This document shows, piece after piece, positions 1 to 6,669 of a stretch of DNA of 26,800 bases. A program made the position numbers and the translations under genes. Origin of the DNA: Acetobacteraceae bacterium (GTDB lineage Bacteria > Pseudomonadota > Alphaproteobacteria > Acetobacterales > Acetobacteraceae); the NCBI GenBank assembly GCA_025356735.1, contig JANXRT010000089.1, positions 1-26,800 on the forward strand, given 5' to 3'. Position 1 is the stretch's first letter. Each line of letters begins with the position of its first letter. The notes under the pieces were generated by a model that saw only the letters and a program-made list of their open reading frames with translations, searched no databases and had not been told where the DNA came from.

Positions 1-350
1 GCGACGCGCTGATCGAGATCGCCGTCGCTGAGCATCCGTTCTTCAGCCGTGACGGTGACGACATCGTGCTTGACCTGCCGATCACCTTGCAGGAAGCGGT
101 GCTGGGCGCCAGCGTCACGGTGCCGACCATCACCGGACCAATCAACCTGAAGATTCCGCCGGGGTCGCGTTCAGGCAACAAGCTGCGGCTGCGTGGCCGC
201 GGCATCGGCCACGATGCCGAGCATCGCGGCCACCAGCAGATCGTGCTGCAGGTGGTGCTGCCAGCGGAACCGGAGCCGGCGCTGGCCGATTTCCTGAAGG
301 ATTGGGAGCCCACCCATCCGTTCGACCCGCGAGAAAACCTCAAATCATGA
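1..350 (+). CDS. cbpA: CbpA/DnaJ-type co-chaperone, C-terminal part (5' truncated by window edge)
   Basis: Only the last 115 codons are present; the first complete codon is at base 3. The visible protein is the second half of the DnaJ C-terminal substrate-binding region: a HPFFSRDGDDIVLDLPIT stretch, then LQEAVLGA, the VPTITGPINLKIPPGSRSG strand region and the KLRLRGRG motif, all hallmarks of DnaJ/CbpA C-terminal domains. The protein would present substrates to DnaK in the cytoplasm. The J domain and any zinc-finger region lie outside the window, so CbpA rather than DnaJ is inferred from the next gene, a CbpM homologue whose ATG overlaps this stop codon (ATGA). High confidence in the family, moderate in the exact name. 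Confidence 0.9.
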   Translation, partial: DALIEIAVAEHPFFSRDGDDIVLDLPITLQEAVLGASVTVPTITGPINLKIPPGSRSGNKLRLRGRGIGHDAEHRGHQQIVLQVVLPAEPEPALADFLKDWEPTHPFDPRENLKS

Positions 351-667
351 TGCGGCTGCAGGCTGTCGTGATGCTGTTCTCCGATCTTGATCCCGGCGAG
401 CTGGCCGCCTGGATCGAGCGCCGGTGGGTGCGGCCCGAGCCAGCCGGCGAGGATTTCCTGTTCCAGGATATCGACGTGGCCCGCGTGCGCCTGGTTTACG
501 ATCTACGCCGCGCCATGGCGGTCGAGGAGGAAACGGTGCCGCTGGTGCTGTCGCTGCTCGATCAGGTTTTTGAACTCCGCGCCACGATCACCGCGATCTC
601 CGGCGCGTTGGACGCCCAGCCGGCGGCCCGCGAGGTGATCCGCGACGCGCTGGTCAAGCGGCACTAG
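347..667 (+). CDS. cbpM: Chaperone modulator CbpM (MerR-like helical protein)
   Basis: A 106-residue protein starting at ATG 347, which overlaps the cbpA stop; a second ATG follows directly at 350. The sequence has the CbpM pattern: an ELAAWIERRWVRPE segment resembling a MerR helix-turn-helix without the rest of a regulator, FLFQDIDVARVRLVYDLRR, then a long helix ending in LVLSLLDQVFELRATI. In Escherichia coli CbpM binds the J domain of CbpA and inhibits its DnaK co-chaperone and DNA-binding activities; the same role is inferred here. A longer frame open from 302 runs inside cbpA and is not needed. Translation is probably coupled to cbpA, since no convincing ribosome binding site is visible. 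Confidence 0.88.
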   Translation: MMRLQAVVMLFSDLDPGELAAWIERRWVRPEPAGEDFLFQDIDVARVRLVYDLRRAMAVEEETVPLVLSLLDQVFELRATITAISGALDAQPAAREVIRDALVKRH

Positions 668-705
668 AGCCCACTCCGATCCAAGTGGATCGGCCTGAGC
701 TCTAG
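664..705. repeat. Intergenic palindrome with bipartite stem (possible bidirectional terminator)
   Basis: An inverted repeat: outer arms CTAGAGC (664-670) and GCTCTAG (699-705), inner arms CCGATCC (676-682) and GGATCGG (687-693), loop AAGT. It begins within the cbpM stop codon. The position between two convergent genes suits a factor-independent or stabilising terminator for both strands, but there is no long T-run. It resembles the short palindromic intergenic repeats spread through many alphaproteobacterial genomes. Confidence 0.6.
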
Positions 706-722
706 CTTCTCAGCAAGAGCGA

Positions 723-764
723 GCATCTTTATCCGACGGGTGATCCCGATTAGTCGGATGATGC
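723..764. repeat. Second intergenic palindrome (GCATC/ATCCGAC stem with 3-base bulge)
   Basis: Arms GCATC (723-727) and ATCCGAC (731-737) pair with GTCGGAT (753-759) and GATGC (760-764), giving a 12-bp stem with a TTT bulge at 728-730. A smaller GGG-TGAT-CCC hairpin (738-747) sits in its loop. It ends two bases before the stop codon of the leftward aminotransferase gene. With the palindrome at 664-705 it fills the convergent intergenic space and probably separates the two transcription units. Confidence 0.55.
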
Positions 765-765
765 T

Positions 766-1641
766 TTAGACCCGCGGCACATTCGCCAGATCGCCCTTGA
801 CGTGCCGGGCGAAGATGTCGAACAGACAGCGCGTGACCGGGCCGACCTTTCCGTCGCCGACCTTGGCGCCATCCAGCCGGACAATTGGTTTGACGAAGCT
901 GCTGGCGCTGGAGATGAACATCTCCCGCGCGCCACGCAGCTCGGACTCGGAAAACATGGTTTCCGACACGACGATCCGCTCACTGCCAAGCAACGCCAGC
1001 AGTGCATCGCGGGTGCAGCCGGGTAGGATGGAGTGGTCGAGGAACCGGGTTCGTAGCACCCCTTGTGCATCGACGATCCAGACGCTTGTCGAGGACCCTT
1101 CGGTAACGTTGCCGTCGGCGTCGATCAGGATCGCCTCATAAGCGCCAGCCTCGCGCGCCGCCTGCTTGGCGAGCACGTTGGCGAGCAGGCCGACGGTTTT
1201 GATGTCGCACCTTGCCCATCGCTGATCTGGGTGGGTGATGGCGTTGGTCGCCCATTTCTCGACATTCATCGGATAAGGCGGCAGGCGCCGCACCGTCACC
1301 ACCATCGCCGGTGCAATGGCCTTGAGCGGAAAGGAATGGTCACGCCGCGACACACCGCGGGTGACCTGCATGTACAAGATGCCGTCGCGGACCCGGTTGC
1401 GCCGCGCGACTTCGGAAAGTACGTGCAGCATGGCGTCGCGGCCCATCGGCGGGGTCACACGGATTTCTCCCAGGCTGCGTTCCAGCCGCGCCATGTGCCG
1501 GTCGCAGTCGATGAACCGGCCCTGATACAGATGAACAACCTCATAGACGCCGTCGGCGAACTGGTAGCCGCGATCCTCGATGTTCACCGCCGCCTCGCGC
1601 TGCGCCAGATAGCGGCCGTTGACGTAGGCGATCCGGCTCAT
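766..1641 (-). CDS. D-amino-acid transaminase-like PLP enzyme (class IV aminotransferase)
   Basis: A 291-residue fold-type IV PLP aminotransferase, close in length to D-alanine aminotransferases (about 280-290). Visible family marks are YVNGRYL at the start, the EDRGYQFADGVYEVV segment, the Schiff-base lysine in CDIKTVGLL (about K148), and the cofactor-phosphate region VTEGSSTSVW (E181). RCDIK and the N-terminal DRGYQFADG favour D-amino-acid transaminase over branched-chain enzymes, but class IV substrate calls from sequence are uncertain; aminodeoxychorismate-lyase-like activity is not excluded. The start ATG overlaps the stop of the upstream carrier protein (ATGA), so it is translationally coupled to the acp and fkbH-like genes. 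Inferred role: transamination in the same small pathway, possibly linked to D-alanine or to a carrier-bound product. Confidence 0.82.
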   Translation of the reverse strand: MSRIAYVNGRYLAQREAAVNIEDRGYQFADGVYEVVHLYQGRFIDCDRHMARLERSLGEIRVTPPMGRDAMLHVLSEVARRNRVRDGILYMQVTRGVSRRDHSFPLKAIAPAMVVTVRRLPPYPMNVEKWATNAITHPDQRWARCDIKTVGLLANVLAKQAAREAGAYEAILIDADGNVTEGSSTSVWIVDAQGVLRTRFLDHSILPGCTRDALLALLGSERIVVSETMFSESELRGAREMFISSASSFVKPIVRLDGAKVGDGKVGPVTRCLFDIFARHVKGDLANVPRV

Positions 1642-1889
1642 TGTCTTTTACCCGCCTTGGCCTTGATGATCGCCGCCAGGTCGCCGACGCTGTGCAGCGC
1701 CTCGATCTCGGCGCTGTTCAGCCGGATGCCGAATTTTGTCTCGGTCGCAACGATCAGGTTGAGATGGTTGAAGCTGTCCCAACCCTCGATGTCCGCGGCC
1801 GTGGTTTGCGGCGTCAGCACGATATCGTCATCCCCGAACAATTCCCGGAACAGCTCGGTCAGCGCCTGGTGGATGTCGGCCTCGGTCAA
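1638..1889 (-). CDS. Acyl carrier protein
   Basis: An 83-residue acidic helical protein with the carrier-protein site GWDSFNHLNLI; S39 would carry 4'-phosphopantetheine. The start is TTG (1889-1887), one base after the stop of the fkbH-like gene, with GGAGGG eight bases upstream, so a TTG start is well supported. The WDSFNHLN form is typical of dedicated carrier proteins in secondary or surface-polysaccharide pathways rather than the housekeeping fatty-acid ACP, which usually reads DSLD. It lies between an FkbH-like loader and an aminotransferase with 1-4 base spacing. Inferred role: tethering the three-carbon or acyl unit that FkbH-type proteins load. Confidence 0.88.
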   Translation of the reverse strand: MTEADIHQALTELFRELFGDDDIVLTPQTTAADIEGWDSFNHLNLIVATETKFGIRLNSAEIEALHSVGDLAAIIKAKAGKRQ

Positions 1890-1890
1890 A

Positions 1891-3786
1891 TCACTGGCCC
1901 TCCGCGATGGTCATGAAAATATCGGTGGGCGTGTAGTGCCGCAGTTCGAGCACATCAAGCCGTCGGCCCACCTGATCAACCGACTCGTGATCGACCGGCG
2001 AGAAGCCAAGTTTTTCGTAGTGCCGCTCGACCATCCTGTTCCTGGCGGTCGGCATGTAGCAGCCGAGCAGGCGCGTCGCACCCACTGCCGCGGCCTGCTC
2101 GGCGATCACCGCGAGCGTGGCGTTCTCGACATGCCGGCCGAGCACGCGGCAGCTCATCAGCCAGGCATCCAGCATCAGCTCGGCTCGTTCGATCCTGTGG
2201 GCGATGACGATGGCGATGATGCCGTTGTCGCCGAACCGGTCGGTCAGGCGAAACTGCAGGCCGAAGCCGTGGGGGTCGTCCATCACCGCGCGCACGTCGG
2301 CTTCGGTGTAGCGCCGCGTCGTCAGGTTGAACTGGTTGGTCTTGTTGATAAGCTGGACGATGCGGGGCAGCCCGGCAGGATCGAACCGACGCCACAGCAG
2401 CCGCATTTCCAATCCACGCAGGTAGCCCGGCAGGTCGGTCGCGCCGGCGGCGGATGAAATCCGTTCCGCATTGGCCTGATACTGGTCCCCGCGCGCGCGA
2501 TCTTCCGCCGTCAGACCAAGGCTTTCGAAATAACCGGCCGCCGCCAGCGTGGCCGGATACAGCGCCGGATCGTCGCCGATTTCGGGAACCGCCACCATCG
2601 GCAACGTGCTGCGCACCAGGTCGCGCTCGAACGGGTTGTCGTCGAGGAAAACCATTGAATCCAACCCGATATTCAACTGCCGCGCGATATCGCGAAGGTT
2701 GGCCGGCTTGTCGTTCCAGTTGGCTACGAAGCAGGCGATGTCACTGAGCCTCAACACCATTTCAGGATGCTGCTGGAACGCGGCGCGGGCGATCGCCGGA
2801 TCGTTCTTCGAGCACACCGCGAGTATGATGCCGCGGCCGGCAAGATCGCGAGCGAAGGTTTGCACATCGGAGAACGACTCGCCGAGCGCGCTACCCGGCC
2901 CCAGCACGATGCCGTCCAGGCCGTCATCGCCGATCGTGCCGCCCCAGATCGTGTTGTCGAGGTCCAGCACCAGGCACTTGAAGCTTCTTCCCAGCCGGGC
3001 GGCGATCAGCCGGGCAACCAGATCACCGTAGATCGGCGCCTGGGCGGGCGTGACTTCCTGCTTGGCGCGATGCCACAGCGCGCGGTCGTGCCATGCCGCC
3101 AGCCCCTTCGTTGCCGCCTGATCATCAATCGCCAGCAGATCGACGCCCTCGTCGTCGGCCAACCCGCGCAGCCGGGAGTTGAGCCGGTTGACCATGGCAT
3201 GGCGCGAGCCGGGCAGCCGATGCTCATTGCCGCCGAGCAGCGCCGGAAATACCGGCAGCACGGTTTGTTGCAGTATCGGGCAGCGAAATTCCTTGCGTGC
3301 CAGGTTCCAGCAATGCACCAGATGCGCGGCGGTCTCGTCCTGCGCCGCCGCCGGGTCCTGGGTCGGATGCACGCCTCGAAGCAGGTGGGCGGCATCCATC
3401 ACGAACAACACGGCGTTCGGCGAGAAGCGACGCAGTCCCGAGCCCGGTTCGGAAAGCTCCTGCAGATACTGGCCGTAATCCGGCTCGTAGGTCGTCAGCC
3501 AAATACCTCGGCGCAGGGCTCCGATACGGATCGCCGGCAGAAGGTGGCCGACGGTGGAGGATCCAAGCACCGCCAGGCGCACCGGCGCTGTAGCGAGACC
3601 CTGTGGCGGCGCCGCGAACAGCGCCCGCAGCGAACGATCAAGGCGCAGCGTACGGACGAAATCTATCCGCGTGTTCGCAAGCCCGACCAACTCGTCCCAA
3701 GAACCGCGATCGTGGTCGATCTGCTTCAATCGCACGGAAAAATCCGGCGCCGTGGGCAGCCAGTAAAGATCGCGCCCGTCCTGCAT
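1891..3786 (-). CDS. FkbH-like protein: SGNH-like, HAD-IIIC phosphatase and GNAT-like domains
   Basis: A 631-residue protein from the ATG at 3786, four bases after the alaS stop; an in-frame ATG 14 codons earlier lies inside alaS and is less likely. Domains in order: an N-terminal SGNH-hydrolase-like part (about 70-260, GSSTVGHL near residue 75); a HAD phosphatase-like domain with nucleophile motif LDLDNTIWGG (D275, D277), SKND (about 326), NDKPANL and FLDDNPFER (D382, D383); and a C-terminal acetyltransferase-like part containing NKTNQFNLTTRRY. This is the architecture of FkbH/HAD-IIIC proteins, some of which take 1,3-bisphosphoglycerate, remove phosphate and load glyceryl onto a carrier protein. 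The carrier protein gene is immediately downstream. The substrate here is unknown. Confidence 0.88.
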   Translation of the reverse strand: MQDGRDLYWLPTAPDFSVRLKQIDHDRGSWDELVGLANTRIDFVRTLRLDRSLRALFAAPPQGLATAPVRLAVLGSSTVGHLLPAIRIGALRRGIWLTTYEPDYGQYLQELSEPGSGLRRFSPNAVLFVMDAAHLLRGVHPTQDPAAAQDETAAHLVHCWNLARKEFRCPILQQTVLPVFPALLGGNEHRLPGSRHAMVNRLNSRLRGLADDEGVDLLAIDDQAATKGLAAWHDRALWHRAKQEVTPAQAPIYGDLVARLIAARLGRSFKCLVLDLDNTIWGGTIGDDGLDGIVLGPGSALGESFSDVQTFARDLAGRGIILAVCSKNDPAIARAAFQQHPEMVLRLSDIACFVANWNDKPANLRDIARQLNIGLDSMVFLDDNPFERDLVRSTLPMVAVPEIGDDPALYPATLAAAGYFESLGLTAEDRARGDQYQANAERISSAAGATDLPGYLRGLEMRLLWRRFDPAGLPRIVQLINKTNQFNLTTRRYTEADVRAVMDDPHGFGLQFRLTDRFGDNGIIAIVIAHRIERAELMLDAWLMSCRVLGRHVENATLAVIAEQAAAVGATRLLGCYMPTARNRMVERHYEKLGFSPVDHESVDQVGRRLDVLELRHYTPTDIFMTIAEGQ

Positions 3787-3790
3787 TTGC

Positions 3791-6433
3791 CTAGGCGGCC
3801 AAGGCTGCCCGGACCGCGGCCAATGCATCCTCCGCGCGGTCGCCCCGCGGGCCGCCGGCCTGCGCCAGGTCCGGCCGCCCGCCGCCGCCCTTGCCGCCGA
3901 CCGCGACGCTGGCGGCCCGCACCAGCTCGACCGCGCTGAACCGTCCGGTAAGGTCCGAGGAGACGCCGACCACGATGCTGGCCTTGCCCTCGGCGGTGGA
4001 AACCAGCGCCACCACGCCGGTTTCGATCTGCTTGCCGATCGTCTCGGCCAGGCCTTTCAAATCGCGGGCGGGGATTTCACCGAGGTTGCGCGCCGCCAGC
4101 TTGACGCCGTTGACCTCCTCGATCTCCGAGGCGGTGTCGCCGGTGGCCAGCTTGCGCTGCAACTCCCCGACCATGCGCTCCAACCGGCGCCGGTCCTCGA
4201 TCAGGGTGGCAACCCGGTCCGGCACCTCGGCCGGGCTGGTGCGCAACACCGCCGCCGTTTCACTGAGGCGCCGGTCGCCCTCGGCGACAAGCGCCAGCGC
4301 GGCCTCGCCGGTCACCGCCTCGATCCGGCGCACGCCGGCGCTGACGCCGCCTTCGGAGACAATCTTGAACAGCCCGATATCTCCGGTGCGGCGGACATGA
4401 GTGCCGCCGCACAGCTCGATCGAGTAAGCCGGCTTGTGGCCCTCGCCGGTGCCCATCGCCACTACCCGGACCTCGTCGCCGTATTTCTCGCCGAACAGCG
4501 CCATGGCACCCTCGGCGACGGCGGCCTCTGGGGTCATCAGCCGCGTCGTGACCTCGGTGTTCTCGCGGATCCGCGCGTTGACCTCGCGCTCGATCCAGGC
4601 GAGCTCGTCGGCCGTCACCGGTCGCGGCTGGCTGACGTCGAAGCGCAGCCGGTCGGCGGCGTTCAGGCTGCCCTTCTGGGCGACATGGGTGCCGAGCTTG
4701 CGCCGCATCGCCTCGTGCAGCAGGTGGGTGGCGGAATGATGCGCCCGGACCGAACCACGCCAGACCGGATCGACCGTCGCCACAACGGGCGTATGAAGTT
4801 CAACCGTACCGTCTTCCACTCGACCAATATGAATAATCAAGTCGCCAAGTTTCTTCTGCGTGTCAGTAACTATAATTCGTAAGCCGTTCGCGCCTATGAT
4901 TGTCCCCGTATCGCCGACCTGACCGCCGCTTTCCGCATAAAATGGCGTCTGATTCAATACGAGGGCGACTTCGCTACCAGGTCCGAGGCTATCAACAGAA
5001 GCACTAACCGTATTTACGGCAGCCATAATCTCCGCTTCCGCCGTTTCAGTCGAATAGCCAAGGAACTCGGTCCCGCCGACACGTTCCCTTATGTCAAACC
5101 AAACCCTCTCGACCGCGGCATCGCCCGTCCCCGCCCAGGCGGCACGGGCCCGGGTGCGCTGCTCGGCCATCGCCGTCTGGAAGCCGGTGACATCGACCTC
5201 CCTGCCCTCCTCGCGCAACGCATCCTGGGTCAGATCAAGCGGAAAGCCGTATGTATCGTACAGTCGGAACGCAACATCGCCCGGTAGCGCCTGGGCCTCG
5301 CCAAGCTTGCCGGTCTCCTCGGACAGCAGGTGCAGGCCGCGCTCCAGCATCGCCTTGAACCGCGTCTCCTCCAGCTCCAGCGTCTCCATGATCAGCCGCT
5401 CGGACCGCGCCAGCTCCGGGTAGGCCGCCGCCATCTGACGCACCAGCGCCGGCACCAGCCGGAAGATCACCGGTTCGCGCGTACCCATCCGGTGCGCGTG
5501 GCGCATGGCGCGGCGCATGATCCGGCGCAGCACGTAGCCGCGACCTTCGTTCGACGGCAGCACGCCATCGGCCATCAAAAAGGAAGAGCTTCGAAGATGG
5601 TCGGCGATCACGCGGTGGCTGACCTTGAACGGCCCGTCCGGTGCCTGCCCGGTGGCCTCCGCACTGGCCAGGATCAGCGCGCGGAACGTGTCGGTGTCAT
5701 AATTGTCGTGCTTGCCCTGGAGGATCGCGGCGAACCGCTCCAGCCCTAGCCCGGTGTCGATCGAGGGCCGCGGCAAAGGGGTGCGGGTGCCCGGCGGCCC
5801 CTCCTCGAATTGCATAAACACCAGGTTCCAGATTTCGATGAACCGGTCGCCATCCTCGTCGACGCTGCCCGGCGGGCCACCGGGGATCGCGGCGCCATGG
5901 TCATAGAAAATCTCGGAACAGGGCCCGCACGGCCCGGTATCGCCCATCCGCCAGAAATTATCCGACGTTGCGATCCGGATGATCCTATCCTCCGGCAGGC
6001 CGGCGATCCTCTTCCACAGCGCCGCCGCATCGTCATCCTCGCTATAGACGGTGACCAGCAGCTTTTCCTTCGGCAACGCGAAATCCCGCGTCAGCAGCGT
6101 CCAGGCATGCTCGATCGCCTGCTCCTTGAAGTAGTCGCCAAAGCTGAAATTGCCGAGCATCTCGAAGAACGTATGGTGGCGCGCGGTGTAGCCGACATTG
6201 TCTAGGTCGTTGTGCTTGCCGCCGGCGCGAACGCATTTCTGTGCCGATGCCGCGCGTAAATAAGGCCGCTTCTCCTGGCCGGTGAACACGTTCTTGAACT
6301 GCACCATGCCGCTGTTGACGAATAGCAGGGTCGGATCGTTGCGCGGCACCAGCGGCGAGCTCTCGACCACCTGATGGCCGTTGGCGGCAAAATAATCGAG
6401 GAAGGTGGCGCGGATGTCGTTGCTGCTCGCCAT
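3791..6433 (-). CDS. alaS: Alanyl-tRNA synthetase
   Basis: 880 residues from the ATG at 6433 (SSNDIRATFLDYFAANGH); a start 10 codons upstream is possible but not needed. It attaches alanine to tRNA-Ala in the cytoplasm. The N-terminal class II core has PLVPRNDPTLLFVNSGMVQF and GDTGPCGPCSEI. The editing domain has HHSATHLLH (about residue 563) and CGGTH (about 674). The C-terminal oligomerisation part ends with GGKGGGGRPDLAQAGG. Length and motifs match intact bacterial AlaS. A roughly 320-base stretch (about 4785-5105, residues about 445-549) is much less GC-rich than the rest, with many T-ending codons, suggesting intragenic recombination. It heads a tight leftward run with the fkbH-like, acp and transaminase genes. 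Confidence 0.97.
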   Translation of the reverse strand: MASSNDIRATFLDYFAANGHQVVESSPLVPRNDPTLLFVNSGMVQFKNVFTGQEKRPYLRAASAQKCVRAGGKHNDLDNVGYTARHHTFFEMLGNFSFGDYFKEQAIEHAWTLLTRDFALPKEKLLVTVYSEDDDAAALWKRIAGLPEDRIIRIATSDNFWRMGDTGPCGPCSEIFYDHGAAIPGGPPGSVDEDGDRFIEIWNLVFMQFEEGPPGTRTPLPRPSIDTGLGLERFAAILQGKHDNYDTDTFRALILASAEATGQAPDGPFKVSHRVIADHLRSSSFLMADGVLPSNEGRGYVLRRIMRRAMRHAHRMGTREPVIFRLVPALVRQMAAAYPELARSERLIMETLELEETRFKAMLERGLHLLSEETGKLGEAQALPGDVAFRLYDTYGFPLDLTQDALREEGREVDVTGFQTAMAEQRTRARAAWAGTGDAAVERVWFDIRERVGGTEFLGYSTETAEAEIMAAVNTVSASVDSLGPGSEVALVLNQTPFYAESGGQVGDTGTIIGANGLRIIVTDTQKKLGDLIIHIGRVEDGTVELHTPVVATVDPVWRGSVRAHHSATHLLHEAMRRKLGTHVAQKGSLNAADRLRFDVSQPRPVTADELAWIEREVNARIRENTEVTTRLMTPEAAVAEGAMALFGEKYGDEVRVVAMGTGEGHKPAYSIELCGGTHVRRTGDIGLFKIVSEGGVSAGVRRIEAVTGEAALALVAEGDRRLSETAAVLRTSPAEVPDRVATLIEDRRRLERMVGELQRKLATGDTASEIEEVNGVKLAARNLGEIPARDLKGLAETIGKQIETGVVALVSTAEGKASIVVGVSSDLTGRFSAVELVRAASVAVGGKGGGGRPDLAQAGGPRGDRAEDALAAVRAALAA

Positions 6434-6469
6434 GGCTTGTATCTGTGACCTCGATCTTAGCAATAAGCC

Positions 6470-6524
6470 AGGATGGGGCGCTGCCCCAGACCCCGCCAGA
6501 GGCAGGGCCCCTGGACCCCATCCT
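6470..6524. repeat. GC-rich palindromic intergenic repeat
   Basis: The ends are a perfect 9-bp inverted repeat, AGGATGGGG (6470-6478) and CCCCATCCT (6516-6524). Inside is a GGGGC-GCT-GCCCC hairpin (6475-6487) followed by CCAGACCCC-like and CCCCTGGACCCC-like segments. From memory, very similar GGGG-CTGCCCC-AGACCCC elements are dispersed between genes in Acetobacteraceae and relatives, so this is probably one copy of a dispersed family. It lies in the 236-base space between divergent alaS and the carotenoid-oxygenase gene; apart from this and the tandem repeat at 6613-6657 I see no clear promoter there. Confidence 0.6.
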
Positions 6525-6612
6525 TTAAGTGTCTACCCTTTGGCGGTCCAGGGCGGAGGGAAATCTTGCGCCGGCGTCCAATCCAGGGCCAAGCTCCCGA
6601 TCCGGCATTCAT

Positions 6613-6657
6613 CCAAGAAACGCCGGGCCAAGAAACGCCGAGCCAAGAAACGCCGGG
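6613..6657 (+). repeat. Three tandem 15-bp repeats ahead of the carotenoid-oxygenase gene
   Basis: Units CCAAGAAACGCCGGG (6613-6627), CCAAGAAACGCCGAG (6628-6642) and CCAAGAAACGCCGGG (6643-6657) are joined head to tail with one mismatch. A fourth, degenerate start (GCAAAGCGCC) follows. The last G bases of unit 3 form the GGGGAG ribosome binding site of the next gene, nine bases before its ATG. The array is too short and spacer-less to be CRISPR. Copy-number change would alter the leader length but leave the ribosome binding site intact. Confidence 0.85.
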
Positions 6658-6669
6658 GAGCAAAGCGCC

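Noticed and set aside
1063..2457. 464-codon plus-strand open frame opposite the transaminase, acp and fkbH-like genes
   Set aside because: Antisense shadow of well-supported genes in high-GC DNA; no family-like sequence.
6613..6657. CRISPR-like repeats
   Set aside because: The 15-bp units are contiguous without spacers and there are no cas genes.
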